Shown in pieces: positions 24,427 through 31,808 of a stretch of DNA of 34,132 bases. The stretch is taken from the NCBI GenBank assembly GCA_024402475.1, contig JAKSTQ010000023.1, forward strand, positions 1 to 34,132. Direction: 5' to 3'. Under the pieces are notes generated by a model. That model had not been told where the DNA came from. It did no database searches and saw only the letters and a program-made list of their open reading frames with translations. The translations under genes and the position numbers were made by a program. The DNA comes from Treponema sp. GTDB lineage: Bacteria > Spirochaetota > Spirochaetia > Treponematales > Treponemataceae. Numbering within the stretch: the first letter of the stretch is position 1; each line of letters starts with the position of its first letter.

Positions 24427-25413
24427 TTACAGTGTTGCTGCAATTACTGCTTTGATTGTATGCATTCTGTTTTCTGCCTGATCAAATACAATTGACTGTG
24501 CAGATTCAAATACTTCGTCTGTAACTTCCATTTCTGAAATTCCAAACTTTTCTGAGATTTCCTTTCCGATTTTTGTATTTACATCATGGAACGAAGGAAG
24601 GTCATGCATGAATACGGCAGTTGGTTTTGCTTTTGACATGACAGTTTTGTTTACCTGATATGCTTTAAGGTCATCGATTCTTTCCTGCCATACTTCATCA
24701 GGTTCGCCCATAGAAACCCATACATCAGTGTAAATAATATCTGCATCTTTTGCTGCCTGGTCGATATCGCTTGTGAGTGTAATTGAACCGCCTGATTCCT
24801 TGCACCACTGATTGCACTGTTCAACGAGTTCTTTGTTTGGGAAATATTTTTCTGGAGCACATGCAACAAAATCAAGGCCGAGTTTTGAACATACGATACA
24901 AAGTGAGTTACCAATGTTGTATCTTGCATCTCCAAAGTAAACCATTTTAAGGCCCTTGAGTTTTTTGAAATGTTCGCGGATTGTCATCATGTCTGCAAGC
25001 ATCTGAGTAGGGTGGTATTCATTTGTAAGACCATTCCATACGCGTACACCGGAATATTTTGCCAGGTCTTCAACGATTGTCTGTTCAAAACCGCGGTATT
25101 CAATACCTTCGTACATTCTTCCAAGAACGCGTGCTGTGTCAGCAATGCTTTCTTTTTTACCGATCTGTGAACCTTCTGCAAGATAAGTTGTTCCGATTCC
25201 AAGATCGTGTGCAGCTACTTCAAATGAACAGCGGGTTCGGGTACTTGTTTTTTCAAAGATAAGGGCAATGTTTTTTCCACGGTGAATGTCATGTTTTTTG
25301 CCCTTTTTCTTGTATGCTTTAAGTTTGTCTGCAAGATCAAGAAAGTAAAGAATTTCTTCAGGAGTAAAATCCTTGAGTGTTAAAAAGTTTCTTCCCTTTA
25401 AATTGATTTTCAT
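24427..25413 (-). CDS. argF: Ornithine carbamoyltransferase, unusual HDLP motif
   Basis: A 328-aa enzyme joining carbamoyl phosphate and ornithine to citrulline. The carbamoyl-phosphate site is present as FEKTSTRTR (57-61) and HPTQ (134-137), and the ornithine loop as DVWVSMGE. The usual HCLP motif reads HDLP, with Asp271 in place of the catalytic Cys. The final ornithine-contacting [10 protein letters not shown] is normal. No arcA or arcC is nearby, and two ARG-box-like sites lie upstream, so a biosynthetic role is favoured over arginine catabolism. GAGGAA lies 6 nt before the ATG. Confidence 0.9.
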   Translation of the reverse strand: MKINLKGRNFLTLKDFTPEEILYFLDLADKLKAYKKKGKKHDIHRGKNIALIFEKTSTRTRCSFEVAAHDLGIGTTYLAEGSQIGKKESIADTARVLGRMYEGIEYRGFEQTIVEDLAKYSGVRVWNGLTNEYHPTQMLADMMTIREHFKKLKGLKMVYFGDARYNIGNSLCIVCSKLGLDFVACAPEKYFPNKELVEQCNQWCKESGGSITLTSDIDQAAKDADIIYTDVWVSMGEPDEVWQERIDDLKAYQVNKTVMSKAKPTAVFMHDLPSFHDVNTKIGKEISEKFGISEMEVTDEVFESAQSIVFDQAENRMHTIKAVIAATL

Positions 25414-25445
25414 AAATATTCCTCGCTATCATAAAGTAGATTTTA

Positions 25446-25474
25446 ATATTAACATTTTTTGTATATTTATGCAA
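25446..25474 (-). promoter_or_regulatory. Possible argF promoter overlapped by ARG box
   Basis: Minus-strand TTGCAT (25469-25474), 17-bp spacer and TAATAT (25446-25451). It is a weak match, but its -35 region lies inside the proximal ARG-box-like site, as expected for repression. Confidence 0.35.
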
Positions 25475-25496
25475 TCTTTTTGTATATTTTTTCGTT
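25458..25496. promoter_or_regulatory. Tandem ARG boxes (ArgR operator)
   Basis: TTTGTATATTTATGCAAT (25458-25475) fits the ARG box pattern wnTGnATwwwwATnCAnw at every fixed position. A second, weaker copy (25479-25496, TTTGTATATTTTTTCGTT) follows after exactly 3 bp, the spacing known from E. coli ArgR operators. The site lies 45 bp before argF. Confidence 0.6.
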
Positions 25497-25529
25497 AATG
25501 AAGAACTTTAACGGTATAAATAGAAAATA

Positions 25530-25559
25530 TTGGACTTTTTACTGATTTTAGGTTATTAT
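25530..25559 (+). promoter_or_regulatory. Possible promoter of small-protein/metNI operon
   Basis: TTGGAC (25530-25535), 18-bp spacer and TATTAT (25554-25559). The leader would be about 40 nt and would contain TAGGAGG before the first gene. No riboswitch-like fold was seen in it. Confidence 0.4.
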
Positions 25560-25606
25560 ATTATTTACATTAAAATTTAAAATTACTGCGTAGGAGGATT
25601 ATTTAT

Positions 25607-25837
25607 ATGAGCGAAATTTACATTAATTACAGTGGTGCTACAGGTTTTAAGAGAGAAGTTGACAAAGGTGCTCTTACTGGAAAAGTTATGAGCTATGCTG
25701 ATTTTAAAACAGTTAGTGGTGATATTAAGGCAGGTTCTGCTGACCAGTACGGAATCATTCTTGATTCTGCTGATGTTCAGGAATTTATTGCAAACTACGA
25801 AGAAGAAAGCATTTTTACAGACGCTGAAAAAGCATAA
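25607..25837 (+). CDS. Small protein upstream of metNI, function unknown
   Basis: A 76-aa soluble acidic protein (MSEIYINYSGATGFKREV...). It has a good Shine-Dalgarno (GGAGG, 9 nt before the ATG) and ends 17 bp before the ABC ATPase gene, so it is a real first gene of the operon. I recognise no domain and see no metal or nucleotide motif. The position suggests an accessory or regulatory role for the transporter. Confidence 0.7.
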   Translation: MSEIYINYSGATGFKREVDKGALTGKVMSYADFKTVSGDIKAGSADQYGIILDSADVQEFIANYEEESIFTDAEKA

Positions 25838-25854
25838 GGACAACGGAGTAGAAA

Positions 25855-26625
25855 ATGCAGATTAAACTTGAAGGACTTGCAAAAAGTTATACAGGTCCTC
25901 AGGGTACGGTTGAGGCTGTCAAAAATGTCAGCCTCAATATTCCTTCCAATAAGATTTATGGCATTATCGGAAAAAGTGGTGCAGGAAAATCTTCTCTTGT
26001 ACGCCTGATAAGCCTCTTAGAAAAACCGGACAGAGGTTCGGTTTGTTACGATGCTGAGCGTGTTGATAATCTTGGTAAAAAAGAACTTATTGAACGCCAT
26101 AGACGCATCGGAATGATTTTCCAGAATTTCAATTTATTCTCGTCAAGAACTGCAGGCAAAAATATTGCTTATCCGCTTGAAATTTGTGGTGTTCCAAAAG
26201 AGCAGATTAAAAAGCGTGTAAAAGAACTTCTTGAACTTGTAGGACTTTCTGACCGTGAAGATGCACCTATCAGTACTTTGAGCGGTGGACAGAAACAGCG
26301 TATTGCAATTGCACGTGCTCTTGCAAATGAACCTGACATTCTTTTCTGTGACGAAGCTACAAGTGCACTGGACCCTCAGACAACCCGTTCCATCCTTGAA
26401 CTGATTCGTGACATTCAAAAAAAGATGAACCTTACTGTTGTTATGATTACACATCAGATGGAAGTTGTTCGCGACGCCTGTGAATATGTTGCAGTACTCG
26501 AAAACGGTGTTGTAGTAGAAGAAGGTCTTGTAACTGAAGTTTTCTCTAATCCAAAATCAGAAACTACACAGGACTTTCTGCGTCACCTTGGTAAACCTCT
26601 TGAAAAAACTGGAGGTAACGAATAA
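25855..26625 (+). CDS. metN: MetN-like ABC transporter ATPase, short form
   Basis: A 256-aa ABC ATPase with Walker A GKSGAGKS (39-46), Q-loop FQNFNLF, signature LSGGQKQRIAIARALA, Walker B ILFCDEATSALD and H-loop His in MITHQMEVV. The sequence style (ISLLEKPDRGSV, EVFSNPKSETTQDFL) is that of methionine importers. The C-terminal methionine-sensing (NIL/ACT) domain of about 90 residues found in E. coli MetN is absent. The stop overlaps the metI start (TAATG). Confidence 0.82.
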   Translation: MQIKLEGLAKSYTGPQGTVEAVKNVSLNIPSNKIYGIIGKSGAGKSSLVRLISLLEKPDRGSVCYDAERVDNLGKKELIERHRRIGMIFQNFNLFSSRTAGKNIAYPLEICGVPKEQIKKRVKELLELVGLSDREDAPISTLSGGQKQRIAIARALANEPDILFCDEATSALDPQTTRSILELIRDIQKKMNLTVVMITHQMEVVRDACEYVAVLENGVVVEEGLVTEVFSNPKSETTQDFLRHLGKPLEKTGGNE

Positions 26626-27326
26626 TGAGTGATTTTTTTGAAGTTATCGTAGATTTTTTTGAAGACAGTTTTCCTGGAATTATGGAACTTGTAGGAACTG
26701 CAACATGGGAAACAATTCTCATGGTTTTGTTTTCAACTTTGTTCAGTGTACTGCTTGGCCTTCCTCTTGGAATTCTTTTGTGTGTTACAGATAAAAATAA
26801 TGGAATCATGCCAAAGCCGGTTCTTAACTCTGTTTTAAACAGAATCGTAGACGTTTTGCGTTCGTTCCCGTTTTTGATTCTGATGATTCTGCTTTTGCCT
26901 TTGTCCCGACTGATTCTTAAGACAGCAATCGGAACTGCGGCAACAATCATTCCTCTTTCGATTGCGGCAGCTCCTTTTGTTGCACGTGTTATCGAAACTG
27001 CATTGAAAGAAATTGATCCGGGCGTAATACAGGCAGCCCGTTCAATGGGTTCAACAAACGCTCAGATTATTTTTAAGGTAATGCTTCCAGAGTCCCTTCC
27101 AAGCCTTGTTGACGGGCTCACCCTTACAATGATTAACCTTATCGGTTATTCTGCAATGGCAGGAACAATCGGTGGCGGTGGACTTGGTGACCTTGCAATC
27201 CGTTACGGATATCAGCGCTTTAGAAGTGATATTCTTATTGCGGCCGTTATTGTAATTTTGATTATTGTTGGTGTTATTCAGACTGTAGGAAATTTGATTT
27301 CTTCGGGCCTGATGAAAAAGCGCTAG
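26625..27326 (+). CDS. metI: MetI-like ABC transporter permease
   Basis: A 233-aa inner-membrane permease with five or six hydrophobic helices and the ATPase-contact (EAA) loop ETALKEIDPGVIQAARSMGSTNAQIIFKVMLPESLPSLVDG. It closely fits MetI (LRSFPFLILMILLLPLSRLI, MAGTIGGGGLGDLAIRYGYQRF). No MetQ-type binding protein follows, and a terminator comes next. GGAGG lies before the start. Confidence 0.87.
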   Translation: MSDFFEVIVDFFEDSFPGIMELVGTATWETILMVLFSTLFSVLLGLPLGILLCVTDKNNGIMPKPVLNSVLNRIVDVLRSFPFLILMILLLPLSRLILKTAIGTAATIIPLSIAAAPFVARVIETALKEIDPGVIQAARSMGSTNAQIIFKVMLPESLPSLVDGLTLTMINLIGYSAMAGTIGGGGLGDLAIRYGYQRFRSDILIAAVIVILIIVGVIQTVGNLISSGLMKKR

Positions 27327-27351
27327 TAAAAAAAATTACGGACTGTTAATG

Positions 27352-27393
27352 ATGACATCCTGCTGTGTGTTTTTAGCGGGATGTCATTTTTTT
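27352..27393 (+). terminator. metNI operon terminator overlapping methyltransferase stop
   Basis: A 13-bp stem with one G.T pair (27352-27364 / 27375-27387) followed by seven T. The minus-strand methyltransferase stop codon (27384-27386) lies in the 3' arm, and the T tract encodes its final Lys-Lys. Confidence 0.88.
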
Positions 27394-28340
27394 ATGTATT
27401 TTAATGTGTTGCGTTCCCAGAAAACGTTATCGCTGTAGCCCTGGATTTCTTTATCAGTTTCTGCAGCTTCAAGACGTTTCTGTGTCCACAAACAGTATTC
27501 AGTATTCATTTCGATTCCGCAGAAATTACGGCCCAGTTTTTTTGCAGTGACACTTGTTGTACCTGAACCTAAGAACGGGTCAAAAACAATTCCGTCTTTT
27601 GGGCAGCTTGCAAGAATAAGTTTAGCAATAAGCTTTTCTGGTTTTTGTGTGGGATGATCTGTGTTTTCTGGCATTGACCAGAACGGTATTGAAATATCGT
27701 CCCAGAAATTTGAAGGGTAGGTAAGGCGGAAATTTCCGTCTGTTGTTTTTTCCCAGTCTTTAGGTTTTCCGTTGGAAGTGTATGGTGCAAGGACAATGCG
27801 TTTTTGTTTTACTGATTCAATATCAAAATAAAAATCATCGCTTAAAGTTGCATACCAGATATCTTCTGTTGAATTTTTCCAGTTGTTTTTTGCACCACGG
27901 CCTTTTTCCCGCTGCCAGGTAATTCTGTTGCGGATTATCGAATATTTTTGTAATACTGAATAAAGACAGATTGAGTTTTTCCAGTCACCGCAAAGATAAA
28001 TACTTCCTGATGGTTTTAAAACTTTCAGGATTGCAGGAAGCCAGCTTTCAAGATATTCGATGTAAGACTTGTCATCAGTTTTGTTGAACTTTATTGTGCC
28101 GAAATCTTTTGAAAGGTTGTAAGGCGGATCAATGATTAAAAGGTCTGCAAAACCGCAGGGCAGACGGTCAAGAACATCATAAAGGTCTGCATTGATTGTT
28201 TTGTTGAGAATTGAATTAAGGTCTGTAATGTCGCTGGCCTTTACAAGCTGTTTTGAATAAATATTGCGCTGTGAATCTGTTAATGTCAATGTGCGGTTAT
28301 TTGGAGCCCGTGCTTTTTCTATGCGTTTTTGTTCATCCAT
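27384..28340 (-). CDS. DNA methyltransferase (N6-adenine or N4-cytosine)
   Basis: A 318-aa amino-methyltransferase with the catalytic motif DPPY (LLIIDPPYNLSKDFG) first and the SAM-binding motif FDPFLGSGTTSVTAKKLGRNFCGIE near the C-terminus, i.e. the beta-class order. No restriction endonuclease gene is next to it, so it may be an orphan with a regulatory or repair-marking role. Its first 22 bp overlap the end of the MntR-like regulator gene. The recognition sequence cannot be predicted. Confidence 0.88.
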   Translation of the reverse strand: MDEQKRIEKARAPNNRTLTLTDSQRNIYSKQLVKASDITDLNSILNKTINADLYDVLDRLPCGFADLLIIDPPYNLSKDFGTIKFNKTDDKSYIEYLESWLPAILKVLKPSGSIYLCGDWKNSICLYSVLQKYSIIRNRITWQREKGRGAKNNWKNSTEDIWYATLSDDFYFDIESVKQKRIVLAPYTSNGKPKDWEKTTDGNFRLTYPSNFWDDISIPFWSMPENTDHPTQKPEKLIAKLILASCPKDGIVFDPFLGSGTTSVTAKKLGRNFCGIEMNTEYCLWTQKRLEAAETDKEIQGYSDNVFWERNTLKYIKK

Positions 28341-28684
28341 GCTTCGATTCCTTTTACAATGTCAGCATCGATGTCATGTTCAATGCGGCAGGCGTTTTCT
28401 TCTGCCTGTTTTTCTGGAACTCCTGTAACAGTTACAAGGAATTTTGTTAGAAGCTGGTGTCTTTTGTAAACATCCTGTGCTTTTTCATTTCCTTTTTCTG
28501 TAAGGACAATCATGTTGCCGTTACCAAACTGGATGTAGCCGTCTTTTTCGAGAATGCCCATTGCACGGCTTACACTTGGTTTTGAAACGCCCAGATGATT
28601 TGCAATGTCAACTGATCTTACATAACTGTTTTTATTTTGGAGAACTAAAATTGCTTCAAGATAATCTTCACCAGATTCGTACAT
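28319..28684 (-). CDS. DtxR/MntR-family metal-dependent repressor
   Basis: A 121-aa regulator with an N-terminal winged helix (VRSVDIANHLGVSKPSVSRAMGILEKDGYI) and the metal-binding dimer domain, without the SH3-like C-terminal domain. Likely ligands correspond to MntR: Asp7 and Glu10 in GEDYLEAI, His in YKRHQLL, and Glu/His in CRIEHDID. It is divergent from the Zn/Mn transporter genes, its likely target. AAAGGA lies before the start; a TTGTTT-17-TATATT promoter (28708-28736) precedes it. Confidence 0.88.
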   Translation of the reverse strand: MYESGEDYLEAILVLQNKNSYVRSVDIANHLGVSKPSVSRAMGILEKDGYIQFGNGNMIVLTEKGNEKAQDVYKRHQLLTKFLVTVTGVPEKQAEENACRIEHDIDADIVKGIEAWMNKNA

Positions 28685-28707
28685 ACCCGTTCCTTTAGAA
28701 TGATTTT

Positions 28708-28736
28708 AATATAACATACAAAAGGCTTTTAAACAA
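28708..28736 (-). promoter_or_regulatory. Promoter of MntR-like regulator
   Basis: Minus-strand TTGTTT (28731-28736), 17-bp spacer, TATATT (28708-28713). The leader is about 15-20 nt with an AAAGGAA Shine-Dalgarno. Confidence 0.5.
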
Positions 28737-28749
28737 GTTTTTTCTAAAA

Positions 28750-28764
28750 TGCAAATGACTTGCA
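28750..28764. promoter_or_regulatory. Inverted repeat, candidate MntR operator
   Basis: TGCAA-N5-TTGCA in the middle of the divergent intergenic region, with A/T runs on both sides. It overlaps the -35 box of the transporter promoter, a good position for repression. Confidence 0.45.
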
Positions 28765-28788
28765 ATTTTATTCTGTTTGGAGTAAACT
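28760..28788 (+). promoter_or_regulatory. Transporter promoter, probably leaderless
   Basis: TTGCAA (28760-28765), 17-bp spacer and TAAACT (28783-28788). The ATG at 28796 starts 8 nt after the -10 box, so the mRNA would begin at or next to the start codon. The GGAG at 28779-28782 would lie upstream of the transcript start and so not act as a Shine-Dalgarno. Confidence 0.45.
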
Positions 28789-28795
28789 CCTTTTT

Positions 28796-29425
28796 ATGTC
28801 ACAAATAATCTGCAAAAATTTATGTGTCGGTTATAAGGGAATCCCTGCCGCAACTAATATCAATTTTGTCGTTGAAAAAGGCGATTATGTAAGTATTGTT
28901 GGAGATAACGGCTCAGGAAAAAGTACTCTTATCAAAACACTTTTAGGTTTTATAAAACCGGTCAGCGGGCTGATTCATTTTGGCGGTGGAATTAATTCTT
29001 CTTCCATTGGATATCTGCCACAGTATACTTCAGCCCATGATGATTTTCCGGCAAGTGTAAGAGAAATCGTAAGAAGCGGATTTTTGGGAAAGAAAAAATT
29101 CAACGCATTTTATTCAAAAGCAGAAAAAGAAAAGTCAGATAAGATTATGGCAAATATGGGAATCCTGGAACTTGCCGACCGTGGCTTTTCAACTTTAAGC
29201 GGCGGTCAGAGACAGAGGGTTCTGCTTGCAAGAGCGATGTGTGCCTGCAACGGAATCCTTGTTCTTGATGAACCTGTTTCTGCTCTTGATCCTCTTGCAA
29301 CTGCAGAAATGTATCAGACAGTTGAAAACCTGAATAAAAATTTTGGAATTACGATTATTATGATCAGTCACGATATTTCTGCAGTTGAAAAATATTCGAA
29401 TAAAGTAATCAGGATTGGTAAATAG
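28796..29425 (+). CDS. Zn/Mn ABC transporter ATPase
   Basis: A 209-aa ATPase with Walker A GDNGSGKST, signature LSGGQRQRVLLARAM, Walker B ILVLDEPVSALD and a switch His in MISHDISAV. It is of the ZnuC/TroB type in length and in the SIGYLPQYTSAHDDFPASVREIV segment. The next gene encodes the permease and the upstream divergent gene a metal repressor. An in-frame TTG at 28760 belongs to the promoter and is not the start. Confidence 0.88.
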   Translation: MSQIICKNLCVGYKGIPAATNINFVVEKGDYVSIVGDNGSGKSTLIKTLLGFIKPVSGLIHFGGGINSSSIGYLPQYTSAHDDFPASVREIVRSGFLGKKKFNAFYSKAEKEKSDKIMANMGILELADRGFSTLSGGQRQRVLLARAMCACNGILVLDEPVSALDPLATAEMYQTVENLNKNFGITIIMISHDISAVEKYSNKVIRIGK

Positions 29426-30271
29426 ATGGCAGATTTTATTAATACACTTGCATACAATTTCAGCTTTCCGATTGTGCGGTATGCGCTTATCGTAGCAGTC
29501 TGTGTTTCTGTGGCTTCTTCTTTACTTGGAGTAACTCTGGTACTTAAAAGATTTTCTTTTATTGGTGACGGTCTTAGTCATACAGCTTTTGGTTCAATTG
29601 CAATTGCGACAATATTAAAACTTGCAAACGTAAATTATCTTGTAATGCCGCTGACTGTGGTGTGTGCAATTTTTCTTTTAAAGATGAATAAAAATTCAAA
29701 GTCAAAAGGCGATTCAAGTCTTGCAATGATTTCTGTTACCAGTATGGCTTTAGGATATTTTTTGCTTTCTGTTTTTTCAAAATCCGCAAATATTTCAGGG
29801 GATGTTTGTTCAACACTTTTTGGTTCTACCGCAATCCTTACATTAAAAATCAGTGATGTAATTTTAAGTGTTGCAATCAGTGTAGTTGTTGTTGCAATGT
29901 ACTTTCTGTATTATCACAAAATTTTTGCCGTAACTTTTGACGAAGATTTTGCTCAAAGCTGCGGTGTTAATGTTGAGTTTTACAATATCATGATTGCAGT
30001 AATTACTGCTCTTGTTATTGTAATGGCAATGAATTTTGTTGGTTCCCTTTTGATTACAGCTCTGGTGGTTTTTCCGGCACTGACTGCAATGCAGGTTATG
30101 ACAAGTTTTAAAAGAGTTATTGCCTTTGCTGCAATTCTGGCTGTTATTGGTTCGGTAATTGGAATCTTAATTTCCATAGTCTTTTCTACCCCTACCGGAG
30201 CAACAGTAGTTATGATTTATGCTGTTTTTTACCTTGTTTTTATGTGTATAGGCAAGGTAAAAAAAAGTTAA
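29426..30271 (+). CDS. Zn/Mn ABC transporter permease (ZnuB/TroC-type)
   Basis: A 281-aa inner-membrane protein of the metal ABC-3 permease family with about eight hydrophobic helices. Family features are LGVTLVLKRFSFIGDGLSHTAFGSIAIA and LVVFPALTAMQV. The start codon follows the ATPase stop without a gap. No metal-binding lipoprotein gene (TroA/ZnuA type) is in the window, so the third part must lie elsewhere. Confidence 0.88.
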   Translation: MADFINTLAYNFSFPIVRYALIVAVCVSVASSLLGVTLVLKRFSFIGDGLSHTAFGSIAIATILKLANVNYLVMPLTVVCAIFLLKMNKNSKSKGDSSLAMISVTSMALGYFLLSVFSKSANISGDVCSTLFGSTAILTLKISDVILSVAISVVVVAMYFLYYHKIFAVTFDEDFAQSCGVNVEFYNIMIAVITALVIVMAMNFVGSLLITALVVFPALTAMQVMTSFKRVIAFAAILAVIGSVIGILISIVFSTPTGATVVMIYAVFYLVFMCIGKVKKS

Positions 30272-30299
30272 TTTTTTCAAAAAATATTATGTCATGCTA

Positions 30300-30328
30300 T
30301 TGACTAAAATATTTATATCATATATATT
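30300..30328 (+). promoter_or_regulatory. Promoter of tRNA operon
   Basis: TTGACT (30300-30305), 17-bp spacer and TATATT (30323-30328). The predicted start is about 5 nt before tRNA-Asp. Confidence 0.75.
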
Positions 30329-30339
30329 AAACACATCAC

Positions 30340-30413
30340 GCGGGTGTAGCGAAGCTGGTTATCGCGCTGGCCTGTCACGCCGGAGATCACGGGTTCGAGC
30401 CCCGTCACTCGCG
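30340..30413 (+). tRNA. tRNA-Asp (GTC)
   Basis: 74 nt with a 7-bp acceptor stem (GCGGGTG / CACTCGC), D arm, anticodon loop CTGTCAC with anticodon GTC at 30374-30376, and T arm GGTTCGAGCC. The discriminator base is G, as expected for Asp. CCA is not encoded. Confidence 0.95.
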
Positions 30414-30416
30414 CAT

Positions 30417-30446
30417 AAAGCCTTCCAATTTATGGAAGGCTTTTTT
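30417..30446 (+). terminator. Hairpin between the two tRNAs
   Basis: An 11-bp stem (30417-30427 / 30433-30443) with ATTTA loop and six T (30441-30446). It is a typical intrinsic terminator only 4 nt before tRNA-Pro, so tRNA-Pro needs read-through or processing of a joint transcript; no separate promoter fits in the gap. Confidence 0.8.
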
Positions 30447-30449
30447 ATT

Positions 30450-30522
30450 CGGGCAATAGCGCAGTTGGTAGCGCGTTAGGTTCGGGACTTAAAGGTCGGG
30501 GATTCGAATTCCCCTTGCCCGA
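30450..30522 (+). tRNA. tRNA-Pro (CGG)
   Basis: 73 nt with acceptor stem CGGGCAA / TTGCCCG, anticodon stem TTAGG / CTTAA (one G.T), loop TTCGGGA with anticodon CGG at 30483-30485, and T arm GATTCGAATTC. The discriminator is A. CCA is not encoded. Confidence 0.95.
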
Positions 30523-30531
30523 TTTTTGTGT

Positions 30532-31326
30532 ATGACAAAGATTTTTTACGAAAGTTTAGTCAACATTCTCATCTGTCACAAACTTTGTTCAAAGCGAAGT
30601 ATCCGTTCTTTTTTGAATAAAAATCGAATTACCGTTAATCAAAAACAGGTTCACGATTCAAAAATTTTAGTTGATGCCCAGAATGATGAAATCTGCGTAA
30701 ATGATATTCCTCTAAAAAAAATAAATCATGTTTATGTGATGCTGAATAAACCACAGATGTATGTTTGTGCAAAAAAAAGTGACAGGCATAAAGTTGTAAA
30801 TGAACTTTTTTATGACCAGGATTTTTATCAGAAATTAAAAAAAGAAGGTCTTGAACTTAATACTGTTGGCCGCCTTGATCAGGATACAACTGGACTTTTG
30901 CTTTTAACAACAAACGGTGCATTTTCTAATTTTATCACAAGACCCGAAAATAAAATTTCTAAAACTTATATTGTAGAACTTGAAAATACTGTTTCAAAAC
31001 AGCAGGCCGTAAAATACATTGAACTTGCAAAGAAAGGACTTATTCTTCCTGCAGATAAAAAAGCAGGGGAACAGCAGTCAAAGCCCTGTAGAATTGATTT
31101 TTGTAACCTGGAGAATGCTGATTCGTTTAATATTTGTTATGTAACAGTAACATCAGGAATTTTTCATGAAGTAAAAAGAATCATTCTGGCACTTGGAAAC
31201 CGTGTCAAAAATTTAAAACGGGTTTCAATTGCTGGAATTGTGCTTGATGAAAATCTGGAGCCTGGGCAATATAAAATTCTTGACCGGGATAAGCTTGAAA
31301 AATTACTTGATAAAAAATTTCTGTAA
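30532..31326 (+). CDS. RsuA/RluB-family pseudouridine synthase
   Basis: A 264-aa rRNA-modifying enzyme with an N-terminal S4 RNA-binding domain (about 8-55), then the catalytic motif GRLDQDTTGLLLLT with the nucleophilic Asp, and EVKRIILALGNRVKNLKRVSI near the C-terminus. It starts 9 nt after tRNA-Pro with no Shine-Dalgarno and is probably read from the tRNA promoter. The target base (16S or 23S) cannot be told from sequence alone. Confidence 0.87.
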   Translation: MTKIFYESLVNILICHKLCSKRSIRSFLNKNRITVNQKQVHDSKILVDAQNDEICVNDIPLKKINHVYVMLNKPQMYVCAKKSDRHKVVNELFYDQDFYQKLKKEGLELNTVGRLDQDTTGLLLLTTNGAFSNFITRPENKISKTYIVELENTVSKQQAVKYIELAKKGLILPADKKAGEQQSKPCRIDFCNLENADSFNICYVTVTSGIFHEVKRIILALGNRVKNLKRVSIAGIVLDENLEPGQYKILDRDKLEKLLDKKFL

Positions 31327-31364
31327 CATTAGAATTGAAGAACTTAAATTTTATGGACACAATT

Positions 31365-31808
31365 ATGAAAAAATCTTTTTTTAATTCACTTGGAAAAAAT
31401 ATTATGGCAGTGCTTATGACAGGATTTTGTATTCTGGGATTGGCTTCATGCAAAGTAAAAATTTCTAAAATCAGTAAACTCAACGGGATGTGGCAGATAA
31501 AAGATTTTTCAGGTTTTAATATTGATGAAATGCCGGAAGTTGTTTTAGAAGTATCGGCTAAAGATAAAAATGAATTTCTTGTTACAGGTTTTTCCGGAGT
31601 GAATCACTTTTTTGCAGTCGTAAACGCAAACGATAAATTTCCATTAGGTGAACGCCTTGCATCTACAAAAATGATGGGTGCTCCGGAAGACATGCGGTTT
31701 GAAGATTCCCTTTTGACTTTGCTTGCAAGCTCTGATTCCTGGGTTATTAAAAGAAATCTTCTTACAGTGTCAAAAGGGGATATGAAAGCTCATTTTATTC
31801 GTAAATAA
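31365..31808 (+). CDS. Small lipoprotein, function unknown
   Basis: A 147-aa protein with signal peptide and lipobox LASC (Cys29). The mature part begins KVKISKISKLNGMWQIKDFSGF and resembles lipocalin-like or DUF-type small domains, but I assign none. In-frame starts at TTG 31335 and ATG 31353 give odd N-terminal extensions. The last 14 bp overlap the 3' end of the convergent GH5 gene. Confidence 0.7.
   Translation: MKKSFFNSLGKNIMAVLMTGFCILGLASCKVKISKISKLNGMWQIKDFSGFNIDEMPEVVLEVSAKDKNEFLVTGFSGVNHFFAVVNANDKFPLGERLASTKMMGAPEDMRFEDSLLTLLASSDSWVIKRNLLTVSKGDMKAHFIRK

Noticed and set aside
25414..25606. SAM or other riboswitch before the metNI operon
   Set aside because: The AT-rich leader shows no conserved aptamer-like stems and no terminator before the first gene.
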